Shown piece after piece: positions 16,764 to 27,259 of a stretch of 64,000 nucleotides of DNA. Under the pieces are notes generated by a model. That model had not been told where the DNA came from. It was given only the letters and a program-made list of their open reading frames with translations, and searched no databases. Made by a program: the position numbers and the translations under genes. This DNA comes from Aquipseudomonas alcaligenes NBRC 14159 (GTDB lineage Bacteria; Pseudomonadota; Gammaproteobacteria; Pseudomonadales; Pseudomonadaceae). Location of the stretch: assembly GCF_000467105.1 (NCBI RefSeq), contig NZ_BATI01000005.1, positions 1 through 64,000 of the forward strand. Reading direction: 5' to 3'. Numbering within the stretch: the stretch's first letter is position 1; the number at the start of each line of letters is the position of its first letter.

Positions 16764-16839
16764 GACTTCTTCTCCAGCGCAGCGCCATTAGTGGCGGCAT
16801 TGTAACAACCGCCACCGGTTAGCACAGCGCATGCCAGAA

Positions 16840-16855
16840 ACACTACATCTTGTGT
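16840..16855. promoter_or_regulatory. NrdR box upstream of nrdA
   Basis: ACACTACATCTTGTGT matches the NrdR box consensus ACACWATATWTWGTGT at 14 of 16 positions. NrdR normally uses two boxes about 31 bases apart; I see only this clear one. NrdR represses ribonucleotide reductase genes in Pseudomonas and most bacteria. Confidence 0.75.
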
Positions 16856-16986
16856 TAGAGTCGATAAGGTTTCAGAGCATTTCGCAACCTGCCAAAGCTG
16901 CCCGCCAGGGGCGACGAACGGTAGAAGCCAGGGTTAACGGGGCCTGCCGCGCGAGCCACCGAAACGACCCACAATTCACCCACAAG

Positions 16987-16995
16987 TTATCCACA
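16987..16995 (+). promoter_or_regulatory. DnaA box upstream of nrdA
   Basis: TTATCCACA is the perfect DnaA box. It lies just upstream of a -35 candidate for nrdA. DnaA control of nrdAB is established in E. coli. Confidence 0.55.
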
Positions 16996-17016
16996 GAAAG
17001 CGCGCCACCACCTCCC

Positions 17017-17045
17017 TTGCAAAGCCCCCGATAGCGCATTATCTT
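17017..17045 (+). promoter_or_regulatory. Sigma-70 promoter candidate for nrdA
   Basis: TTGCAA (17017-17022) and TATCTT (17040-17045) lie 17 bases apart. Start would be near 17052, giving a leader of roughly 380 bases. The NrdR box lies 160 bases upstream of this -35, so a second promoter overlapping that box is also possible. Confidence 0.45.
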
Positions 17046-17430
17046 GTATCCCCATCGCGCCTCACCCCAATATCTAGTGGGTCGAACGAGGCAAGGGACA
17101 CTAAGAATAAAGAATGCAGAGGGGCCCGATCCACGCGCTGCCGTTAGCATTTCCGCCCAGCCGCCGCCGCTGCGGCTGCACAGCACGGACCGCGTAGAAC
17201 ACTTCCCCCGCATTCACCAAACGACCGCGAAGTCGCGCCGCGTCGATCACTACAGGTTGTGGTCACGCCAAACGCCTTCACTAGTGGTCTGCAGCCAGGA
17301 CGGCCCCGCGTCACCCTGTACTGCCGCAGTTTCTCGATGCCTGGCCGGACGCCGGATATCGCGATGTTTTATCAAGGGAATGAACACAAGACACCCGGCG
17401 TGTCCAAACCAATTAGAAGTGGAGAACCTC
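17046..17430 (+). other. Long untranslated leader of nrdA
   Basis: About 385 bases with no convincing open reading frame, terminator or known riboswitch. A frame continuous with nrdA is open back to 17044 but shows no start with a ribosome binding site before the GTGGAGAACCTC at 17419-17430, and base composition is unlike neighbouring codon use. AGCCAGGA near 17291 resembles part of a B12 box but lacks the rest of the element. Confidence 0.4.
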
Positions 17431-20313
<2,883 letters not shown>

Positions 20314-20321
20314 TGGCAGGC

Positions 20322-20363
20322 GCGCGAATCTGAGCAGCGCCTAGCGCTCGCTCAGATTCGCGC
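20322..20363. repeat. Perfect 13-bp inverted repeat between nrdA and nrdB
   Basis: GCGCGAATCTGAG (20322-20334) and CTCAGATTCGCGC (20351-20363) form a perfect stem; the loop holds a second small hairpin (AGCGC/GCGCT). It lies 8 bases after the nrdA stop. No T-run follows, so it is an mRNA hairpin or a weak terminator rather than a standard intrinsic terminator. Confidence 0.85.
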
Positions 20364-20368
20364 TCGCA

Positions 20369-20408
20369 CCGAGTGGCCTGGTAAGAGCAAAACGCCAAAG
20401 CCACTCGG
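20369..20408. repeat. Second inverted repeat between nrdA and nrdB
   Basis: CCGAGTGGC (20369-20377) pairs with GCCACTCGG (20400-20408), with a 22-base loop. It follows the first hairpin directly. Confidence 0.7.
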
Positions 20409-20418
20409 ACCGCTGTTT

Positions 20419-20454
20419 CCCTCTCCCCCCGGGGAGAGGGCCAGGGAGAGGGGG
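20419..20454. repeat. CCCTCTCCCC/GGGGAGAGGG dispersed-repeat type element
   Basis: CCCTCTCCCC (20419-20428) and GGGGAGAGGG (20431-20440) form a perfect 10-bp stem, then a further GGGAGAGGGG copy at 20444-20453. This motif is a common interspersed repeat in pseudomonad and xanthomonad intergenic DNA. Confidence 0.7.
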
Positions 20455-20638
20455 CCAGGCCCCGCCGAAGCCCTCCCCCACGCACACTCCCCTCGCCCGC
20501 CAACACGGGCCTGGGCGCCACCAGTCGGGTGGCACGGTTTTACCCTTGCGCGCTGTACGCAACGGAACATAATCAGAATTACTGGACATACATACAGGCC
20601 GCTGAATGGCGGCCGTCAGCACCAAGCAGGAGACCACC

Positions 20639-21883
20639 ATGCTCAGCTGGGACGAATTCGATAAGGAAGATGCCACCGAAGCGGCCGCCAAGCCCGCCGC
20701 TGCCGTCGTTGGCGCCGCGCTCGATCAACTGGACAGCGACGCCGCCGGCTCCGTCGAGGAAGCCCGTGCCGTTTCGGCCGACGACTCCGACGCCGTCGCC
20801 CGCGCCAAGAAGGCCCTGAACGACCTGGACATCCAGGAAGGCCTGGACGACCTGGAAGGCGCCAGCGCCCGCGTGCACGTCGGCGACAAGCAGATGATCA
20901 ACGCCCGCGCCGACCTCAACCAGCTCGTACCCTTCAAGTACGACTGGGCCTGGCAGAAGTATCTGGATGGTTGTGCCAACCACTGGATGCCGCAGGAAGT
21001 GAACATGAACGCCGACATCGCTCTGTGGAAGAGCAAGGACGGCCTTTCCGAAGACGAACGCCGCATCGTCAAGCGTTCGCTGGGCTTCTTCTCCACCGCC
21101 GACAGCCTGGTTGCCAACAACCTGGTACTGGCCGTGTACCGCCTGATCACCAACCCCGAGTGCCGCCAGTACATCCTGCGCCAGGCCTTCGAGGAAGCGA
21201 TCCACACCCACGCCTACCAGTACTGCATCGAGTCGCTGGGCATGGATGAAGGCGAGATCTTCAACATGTACCACGAGATTCCTTCGGTCGCGAAGAAAGC
21301 CTCCTGGGGCCTGAAGTACACCCGCTCGATCTCCGACCCGGAATTCAAGACCGGCACCCCGGAGACCGACCGCCAGTTCCTGCGCAACCTGATCGCCTAC
21401 TACTGCGTACTGGAAGGCATCTTCTTCTACTGCGGCTTCACCCAGATCCTCTCCATGGGCCGCCGCAACAAGATGACCGGCACCGCCGAGCAGTTCCAGT
21501 ACATCCTGCGCGACGAGTCCATGCACCTGAACTTCGGCATCGACGTGATCAACCAGATCAAGATCGAGAACCCGCACCTGTGGGATGCCGCGATGAAGGA
21601 CGAAGCGACCCAGATGATCCTGCAGGGTACCCAGCTGGAGATCGAATACGCGCGTGACACCATGCCGCGCGGCGTACTGGGCATGAACGCGGCGATGATG
21701 GAGGACTACCTGAAGTTCATCGCCAACCGTCGTCTGACGCAGATCGGCCTCAAAGAAGAGTATCCGGGCGCGACCAACCCGTTCCCGTGGATGAGCGAGA
21801 TCATGGACCTGAAGAAGGAGAAGAACTTCTTCGAGACTCGCGTCATCGAGTATCAGACGGGTGGTGCTCTGAGCTGGGATTGA
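20639..21883 (+). CDS. nrdB: Class Ia ribonucleoside-diphosphate reductase beta subunit
   Basis: Small radical-bearing subunit of class Ia ribonucleotide reductase, 414 aa. It carries the ferritin-like core with [14 protein letters not shown] near 190-203 and DESMHLNFG near 287-295, typical diiron-ligand segments. An N-terminal extension of about 80 residues (Ala/Asp/Glu-rich, low complexity) precedes it. The start at 20639 is chosen for the GGAGACCACC ahead of it over an ATG at 20606. It is separated from nrdA by 325 bases with three hairpins, so the two may be expressed in unequal amounts or from separate promoters. A terminator follows. Confidence 0.95.
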   Translation: MLSWDEFDKEDATEAAAKPAAAVVGAALDQLDSDAAGSVEEARAVSADDSDAVARAKKALNDLDIQEGLDDLEGASARVHVGDKQMINARADLNQLVPFKYDWAWQKYLDGCANHWMPQEVNMNADIALWKSKDGLSEDERRIVKRSLGFFSTADSLVANNLVLAVYRLITNPECRQYILRQAFEEAIHTHAYQYCIESLGMDEGEIFNMYHEIPSVAKKASWGLKYTRSISDPEFKTGTPETDRQFLRNLIAYYCVLEGIFFYCGFTQILSMGRRNKMTGTAEQFQYILRDESMHLNFGIDVINQIKIENPHLWDAAMKDEATQMILQGTQLEIEYARDTMPRGVLGMNAAMMEDYLKFIANRRLTQIGLKEEYPGATNPFPWMSEIMDLKKEKNFFETRVIEYQTGGALSWD

Positions 21884-21960
21884 TGCCTGGGTCTAGACCG
21901 TTAGGACAGATTAGAAAGCGCTTTGCCTGAGAATGGATGTTCGGGGTAGCGAGAGAAACT

Positions 21961-21990
21961 AAAAGCCCCGCCTAGTGCGGGGCTTTTTTA
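21961..21990 (+). terminator. Rho-independent terminator of nrdB
   Basis: AAAAGCCCCGC-CTAGT-GCGGGGCTTTTTTA: strong stem with a T-run, 77 bases after nrdB stop. The A-run makes it usable in both directions. Confidence 0.9.
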
Positions 21991-22042
21991 TAGAGCAAAA
22001 AACAGCAGCAGGATGCGATTAACATAAACGCAAGGACAAATA

Positions 22043-23419
22043 ATGCGCAACTTAATTCTTTTACTGGACTCCCTCGAAAAGCTAAAGGAGCGAGACTACG
22101 AAAAAGAACAGCAGCTCTTCTCAGAGCTTGAAAAGCTTCCAAAGGAGTCCGCCATAGAATTCCTGATCGAATACGCAAGATCTGCAAGCGAAAGGAATTT
22201 CCTGATTATCCAACATGCACTTGTAGCGTGTAACACTTCAGCAGAAAAACTGCTTCTCTTATCATCAGAAGCCTTCCCGCTTGGTGAGATTGCGAAAAAT
22301 TCGCTGTTCATTACCTACACAGAAGAGGCAGTTCCAACTCTTACAAAGATTACAAAATCCAAATCATCAGATGACGCCAGCTCAGCATACAGGACACTTG
22401 GAAATATAAGCTCACCTAATGTTCAGAAAATACTTTTCCATGGACTGAAACACCGCTCGAACACCGTTCGCAGCGCAGCGATTGATAGCATCCGGATACA
22501 AGCCGACGAGAACTGGACACAAGACATCATTCAAGCCATAACCTTGCTAAGCGCTGAATCCAGGGAGAAGAAGAAGGATAACAGCGAAGCAATTAACGCA
22601 CTAAGGAGTATTTTGGTTGAGTCCGTAAAACCAAAATCAAATCCCGCACTTTTGGCCGCACTAAAAAGTCAATATACCGAGGTTCTAAAAGTTGCTATTT
22701 CAGCCCTAGGGGCAACCAAGGACAAGTCTGCAACCCAGCCACTACTCGACCTAATGAAAGCCCCTAGCCAAGGGCTTGAGCGCGAGTTCTATACTCACTC
22801 AATCAGTAAAGATTTGCAGACAGACATCCTTCACGCACTTGCCAATATCGGCGATCCTGCCAGCATCTCTGATATAACGAAACTCCCTCCAAGCATGCAA
22901 ACTGCACTTGCACTGGCCAAAATTCAAGCCCCTGAAGCTATTCCTGCAATAATTAAAGAACTAGAAAAATCCCGCACCCCACGAGACACCACTGACTTAA
23001 CCGATGCACTAATCCAACTTAAGAATCTAGACGCCAAGTCAGAGCTAACTAAATCGCTGGAATCAGAATTCGTTAACGTTCGCCAAGCCGCCGCGTTAAC
23101 GCTCTATGAAACCAACACTGATTGCATAGCCACTCTTGAAGAACTGCTAAGTGAACCAAGTGCCGACATAGTACGAATTGCAAAAACCTTGATTAAACTA
23201 GGCAACCCCAAAGGATTTCCTGCTCTGGCTGCTGCGATTGCGGACACTGATGGAATCTTCCGCAGAGGGTACTCGGTCATCAAAGCTTGTGAAGAAATAC
23301 CAGGCCCTGAATCAAGGGACTTACTGTTATATCTTTTAGAGCACAGCCCACGCGATAAAATCCACTACGTCAGAGATGCTATAAAAACACAATCCAAATT
23401 AAGTGAATCTCCTAAATAG
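22043..23419 (+). CDS. AT-rich HEAT-repeat protein of unknown function
   Basis: Cytoplasmic alpha-solenoid protein, 458 aa, built from HEAT-like helical repeats throughout (for example 'SSDDASSAYRTLGNISSPNVQKILFHGLKHRSNTVRSAAIDS'-type units). No signal peptide and no catalytic motif. Its base composition is clearly AT-richer than all neighbours, and its codon use differs from the window, which points to recent transfer. It sits alone between the nrdB terminator and a repeat mosaic. Such HEAT proteins include immunity proteins and defence-related scaffolds, but nothing here shows which; function unknown. Confidence 0.82.
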   Translation: MRNLILLLDSLEKLKERDYEKEQQLFSELEKLPKESAIEFLIEYARSASERNFLIIQHALVACNTSAEKLLLLSSEAFPLGEIAKNSLFITYTEEAVPTLTKITKSKSSDDASSAYRTLGNISSPNVQKILFHGLKHRSNTVRSAAIDSIRIQADENWTQDIIQAITLLSAESREKKKDNSEAINALRSILVESVKPKSNPALLAALKSQYTEVLKVAISALGATKDKSATQPLLDLMKAPSQGLEREFYTHSISKDLQTDILHALANIGDPASISDITKLPPSMQTALALAKIQAPEAIPAIIKELEKSRTPRDTTDLTDALIQLKNLDAKSELTKSLESEFVNVRQAAALTLYETNTDCIATLEELLSEPSADIVRIAKTLIKLGNPKGFPALAAAIADTDGIFRRGYSVIKACEEIPGPESRDLLLYLLEHSPRDKIHYVRDAIKTQSKLSESPK

Positions 23420-23458
23420 CTTTCCATTCTTTTTTGAAGTCAATCCACTAACAGAAAT

Positions 23459-23530
23459 GGACTAATTTATTTTCTAAACCACCAGAAAAGGGGACCAGAA
23501 AAGGGGACAGATTTATTTTCTGAACCACTG
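23459..23530 (+). repeat. GGGGACAGATTTATTTTC-type repeat (tandem copies)
   Basis: A partial unit GGACTAATTTATTTTCTAAACCACC (23459-23483) is followed by AGAAAAGGGGAC copies and a full unit ending in ATTTATTTTCTGAACCACTG (23511-23530). This sequence is widespread beside RAYT/IS200-like transposases in gamma-proteobacteria. No transposase is present here. Confidence 0.6.
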
Positions 23531-23570
23531 CGTAAATCGAATCTTCCCCTTTTCGCCCTTACGGCGAGTC

Positions 23571-23598
23571 ACTTTCTCTTGTTTGCCCAAGAGAAAGT
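23571..23598. repeat. Inverted repeat ACTTTCTCTTG/CAAGAGAAAGT, copy 1
   Basis: Perfect 11-bp arms at 23571-23581 and 23588-23598, preceded by CCTTACGGCGAGTC. The same unit recurs at 23953-23980. Confidence 0.8.
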
Positions 23599-23867
23599 AA
23601 CCAAATGTATGGTCAGCCCCTCTTCTGCAACCTCCGGCACGACGACAGATAAAGCTGGCTTGCGCCAATGTATCCGGGCTCGGTTGAGCGCGCTGCATAG
23701 GCGCTCGGCCCTCGATGAGAAGCCGCGCCTCACTGTCCTGAAAAGAGAGCCAGTCTCGCAGACTGCTTTGGTTACCAGGGTCGCAGCGAGGCAGTGTGCC
23801 GTTTATCGTCATCACGTACAGACGTCGCAAAAGCCTTGGGTCTTACATTAGGTACTGCGGGTTAGAA

Positions 23868-23910
23868 AAAAGGGGACAGAAAAAAGGGGACAGATTTATT
23901 TTCTAAGCCG
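23868..23910 (+). repeat. GGGGACAGATTTATTTTC-type repeat, second locus
   Basis: Two AAAAAAGGGGACAG-type blocks (23868-23891) followed by ATTTATTTTCTAAGCCGATG, a second copy of the unit seen at 23459-23530. Confidence 0.65.
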
Positions 23911-23952
23911 ATGCGCTGAACGAATCGTCCCTTTTCGCCATTACGGCGAGTA

Positions 23953-23980
23953 ACTTTCTCTTGCGTGCCCAAGAGAAAGT
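23953..23980. repeat. Inverted repeat ACTTTCTCTTG/CAAGAGAAAGT, copy 2
   Basis: Perfect 11-bp arms at 23953-23963 and 23970-23980, preceded by CCATTACGGCGAGTA. Flanks match copy 1 for about 20 bases. Confidence 0.8.
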
Positions 23981-24660
23981 CACCAAAGAGAAGGGCACCC
24001 CGACATCCGGCCCCGCCTGCGGCGGGGTTCCCTCCTTCCGGTGCCGCTCCGGGGGCCGTCACGAAGGGACGTCCCTGTCCCTTCGTTCCTCGCTCGGCGT
24101 CCTGCCTCGCGTCCCCCTGCGCAACACCTCCACTCGGCCTCCTGACGGGGACTCGGGCTCCGAGTTGCTTGGCAGCTTTTTCTTTGCGCTTCGCGGGCTG
24201 ATCGCTTCCACACTCCGTGCGCTACACCCTTCCCTCTCACTTTCAGGCAGCGCCAAACGCCCCTTCAGGAGGGTGAGCGGAATCGTTGCGTAGAGGGGTG
24301 AGCCGCATGGATGCGGCGAAAGGCGTAAAGGGGCATGGACGCCCCTTGTACGCCGACCCTCGGAGCGGCGATGGAGTGAACGAACCCGGAGCGAAGCGCA
24401 GGGCCGGATGGCGGGGCAAGCCCTTTTGGTTCCTTTTGGGGCGACTGCCAAAAGGAACCCGCCCAGCAGGGCGGAACCAATGCATCACCCAATGAGGAAA
24501 CGAGCAGCAGCACGAAAACCAGCAAGTAGCCTGGATATCAGGCGGAAAGCGCTTCGCGGTTTTCCACCCTGCGCACTGGAACAAATGACCCGCACGGCAG
24601 GACAGAACCAGCGCATAAGAAAAACGCGATAACGAGCCGCAGCATGGAGCAATCAGCCCC
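23981..24660. repeat. Repeat mosaic without convincing genes
   Basis: GC-rich sequence with several palindromes, including GGTTCCTTTTGG (24428-24439) with CCAAAAGGAACC (24448-24459), and two similar AACCA(A/G)(T/C)GCAT blocks near 24477 and 24608. Open frames exist on both strands but none has codon-use support, a ribosome binding site or a recognisable domain, and they shift between frames. I read it as interspersed repeat DNA. Confidence 0.6.
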
Positions 24661-24665
24661 AACCA

Positions 24666-25409
24666 CTAAACCTTCACGCAAACAAAAATCGCATTCCCCG
24701 AAACCTGATCCCAGGGAATGATCTTCTCGTAGTCATGCTCGAACACATGCACCTCGAAGTAAGGCCGCAACACCTCCTGCAACTCGGCGAAGCTCACCGC
24801 CACCATCGGATGCTCGTCGCGCCAGACCTGCGTTTCATCGCCCGTCGCCTTTTCGATGCGCAGGCGCAACGACTGCCGCTCGCCCGCGCCCGGGTAATGC
24901 CAGCCGGAACTGAAGGTGAACTGACTGCCCTCGTGCCGCACGCTGTGCGTCACCGACAACGCGTTATCAATCCGCTCCCGGTCCACCGCGTTGAAGCAGA
25001 ACACCCCCTGGCTGTTCAGCGCCGCATGCACGCTGGCCACACAGGCTTTCAGCCGCTCGATGCCGGCGCTGTAGTGAACCGAATACAAAAAGCAGGTAAT
25101 CAGGTCCAGGCGCTCGGCCACGCTGAACGCGCACATGTCCTGCTGGGAGAACTGCGCCTCCGGGCAGCGAATCGCCGCCAGGTCGAGCATCGGCTGGTTG
25201 ATGTCGAGGCCACTGCTGGCATAACCGGCATCGATGAAATGACGAATATGCGGGCCGGTGCCACAGGCCATGTCCAGATGGCGCACGCCGCCATTGCCGA
25301 ACAGCTGCTGTAGCCGGTGAATGCAATGGCTCTGCGCCTGGTAATCGATGTCGGCACACATCAGGTCGTAGTAACCGGACAGGTCGGTATAAAGGGCGTT
25401 GACGGACAT
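24666..25409 (-). CDS. Class I SAM-dependent methyltransferase
   Basis: Methyltransferase of 247 aa. Motif I is HLDMACGTGPHIRHF near 43-57, with the acidic Asp of motif II in GLDINQPML near 68-76 and a post-II DMCAFSV. It resembles small-molecule methyltransferases with DUF-type C-terminal halves, substrate unknown. It is divergent from the GNAT gene at 25547 and converges on the repeat mosaic. Confidence 0.82.
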   Translation of the reverse strand: MSVNALYTDLSGYYDLMCADIDYQAQSHCIHRLQQLFGNGGVRHLDMACGTGPHIRHFIDAGYASSGLDINQPMLDLAAIRCPEAQFSQQDMCAFSVAERLDLITCFLYSVHYSAGIERLKACVASVHAALNSQGVFCFNAVDRERIDNALSVTHSVRHEGSQFTFSSGWHYPGAGERQSLRLRIEKATGDETQVWRDEHPMVAVSFAELQEVLRPYFEVHVFEHDYEKIIPWDQVSGNAIFVCVKV

Positions 25410-25546
25410 GGTGACCTGATGGTGCTAACCGGCATGAATGAGGGCGCGCATGATAGCCCAGCCGAACGACGGCATGAGCCGGGGCGCCGTCGCGGCAGAC
25501 GGGCGTTACAATGGCGCCACGCAGCATGCCCGGAAGCAGACTCTCG

Positions 25547-26230
25547 ATGTTCACCCTCACCCACCTCACCACCCCGCCGCCCGAATCGCTGAAAAGCCAG
25601 GTGCTGCAGATGGTGGTCGACTACTTCAGCGACCTCAGCCCGGCCCCGCTGACGTCGAGCAACCCGCTGTACCAGCTGTACCAGTACGTCATCGGCTACG
25701 AGGTACACCTCTACCTGCAGGCCATGGGCAGCGAGCCGGCCAGCAGCGCCCGGATGATCCTCGCCCTCGACGATGAAGACCCTTCGCGCGTACTGGGCTT
25801 CGCCCTCTACCTGCCCAGCCCGGGTGATCCCGAGGCCTGCACCCTCGTCTACAGCGCCGTACAGGCCAGCCACCGCCGCCAGGGCATCGCCCGCGCCATG
25901 CTGCAGCAGATGCAGCTGTTGCATCCGCATGCGGCGCTGGCCTGCGTGGCAGACCGGGTGCCGACCTTCGAGGCGATGGGCTTCAACGTGCTTGGCGCGC
26001 GCGGGCCGCAGGTGCTGATGAATACCCGGCGCAAAGCATCGGATGGCTGGGTGGCGGTGCAAGACCTGGCGCCGATCTTCCAGTCCAAGGAAGTGCGGCA
26101 GATCCACAGTTACCTGGTCAAACAACATGGCGAACGGGCCATGCGCGACGCCGAAAAACAACGCGACCGCCTGCTCGACCAACTGACCCGCCAGGCCGAA
26201 GCGCTGGCCGCCACGCGCCGCCTACACTGA
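25547..26230 (+). CDS. GNAT-family N-acetyltransferase
   Basis: Acetyltransferase of 227 aa. The acetyl-CoA-binding motif VQASHRRQGIARAMLQQM lies near 103-120, preceded by the GFALYLP strand. A charged helical tail (EKQRDRLLDQLTRQAEA) follows the fold. The ATG at 25547 is preferred to one at 25511 because GGAAGCAGA lies ahead of it and the extension has no fold support. Substrate unknown. Confidence 0.78.
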   Translation: MFTLTHLTTPPPESLKSQVLQMVVDYFSDLSPAPLTSSNPLYQLYQYVIGYEVHLYLQAMGSEPASSARMILALDDEDPSRVLGFALYLPSPGDPEACTLVYSAVQASHRRQGIARAMLQQMQLLHPHAALACVADRVPTFEAMGFNVLGARGPQVLMNTRRKASDGWVAVQDLAPIFQSKEVRQIHSYLVKQHGERAMRDAEKQRDRLLDQLTRQAEALAATRRLH

Positions 26231-26260
26231 GCCCCGATACACCATCACAGGAGCGGCACC

Positions 26261-26699
26261 ATGCGCATGATCGCGGTCTCGGCAACGCTGCTCGCCTTCG
26301 CCCTGAGTGGCTGCACCAGCCGGCGGCGAGCATGTGCAGATGCGTCTGACCGGCACGGCCAAGAATGCCGGCCGCATCGGCCAGGCCACGCTGTCGCCGC
26401 GCGGCGAGCTGACCGACGTGTCGATCTTCGTCAGCGGCGTGCCCTTCGGCGTGACGTTGCCGGTACGCCTGTTCGCCTACGTCTACCCCGGCAGCTGCGC
26501 GGCACGAGGCGCGCAACCCAGCTACGCGTTGAACAACACGGTGCTGACCGAACACCGCGGCTCGGCCGATGGCTGGCGGCTGTCGCGCATCGCCAAGGTG
26601 ACACTGGCCGAGCTGCGCACCACGCCGCACGCGCTGGTACTGCGCACGTCAGCGTCCGACGGCGGTTACGACATCTTCTGCGGCGACATCCCCTTATGA
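26261..26699 (+). pseudogene. Frameshifted lipoprotein gene
   Basis: The ATG at 26261 opens a lipoprotein signal (MRMIAVSATLLAFALSGCTS, lipobox LSGC), but the frame turns into arginine-rich nonsense after Ser20. In the +1 frame the sequence continues as a well-formed domain (PAGGEHVQMRLTGTAKNAGRIGQA...) to a stop at 26699. A frameshift lies near 26313-26330 in GC-rich sequence. Joined, the product is about 145 aa. Either a real lesion or a base-call error. Function of the domain not recognised. Confidence 0.65.
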
Positions 26700-26832
26700 T
26701 GCCTACATCGTGCAGCCGCCGGGGCGCCGGCCCGTGCAGGGTTCACAGTTGCACGCAGCGGCTCGGGGCACGAGGAACCTTTCTGCACCGCGGGGCCCTA
26801 ACGCCTCTTCGCAGTCAACACAGGACCCGACC

Positions 26833-27132
26833 ATGCACACCCTCGCCCGCCTCTGCCTGCTCAGCGCCGCCGCCCTCTCCCTCGGCGCCTGCTTCGACCA
26901 GGAGCAGAGCGAAATCCAGAGCAAGATCTGCATCTACAACACCGACCCTCAGGCCGAACGCTGCAAGGCCGGCCAGATGGCCTGGTTCCGCCCGGATGAC
27001 GGCCAGCTGATCAGCGAACAGATGGCTCTGAGCGTCGCCGCCGCCTACTGCGACTTCGACCACCAGGTGATGCACAACCGAGCCGGCGTGGTGTGCGTGT
27101 TCACCAACCAGCGCCTCGGCAACGTGCAATAA
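26833..27132 (+). CDS. Small lipoprotein of unknown function
   Basis: Lipoprotein of 99 aa: signal about 1-20 ending LSLGAC (lipobox Cys20), then a short polar domain with paired cysteines (ICIYN, AERCKAG, AAYCDF, VVCVF). The ATG at 26833 has the signal directly after it; upstream in-frame residues have none. It follows the broken lipoprotein gene and precedes rlhA. Confidence 0.72.
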   Translation: MHTLARLCLLSAAALSLGACFDQEQSEIQSKICIYNTDPQAERCKAGQMAWFRPDDGQLISEQMALSVAAAYCDFDHQVMHNRAGVVCVFTNQRLGNVQ

Positions 27133-27259
27133 CACCGCCTTCCCGGCCCGCCCCACGGGCCACCCGCCGCAACCACCCGGCACCTCAGGGTGTCACCCTC
27201 CCCGCCTCCCGCTACAATGCGCGCCTTGCCGTGCCGCGCCTGATAAAGAAGAAACCACC

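Noticed and set aside
16800..16824. Second NrdR box
   Set aside because: ACAACCGCCACCGGTT matches the consensus at only about 6 of 16 positions and the spacing to the clear box is not 31-32 bases.
17280..17320. Possible B12 riboswitch box (AGCCAGGA) in the nrdA leader
   Set aside because: Only the core eight bases fit; the upstream conserved helices of a cobalamin riboswitch are not there.
23459..24460. CRISPR array
   Set aside because: Repeats are not evenly spaced and no unique spacers of constant length exist.
23862..24662. Several open frames in the repeat mosaic
   Set aside because: No ribosome binding site, no domain, and overlapping frames on both strands; typical of repeat DNA.
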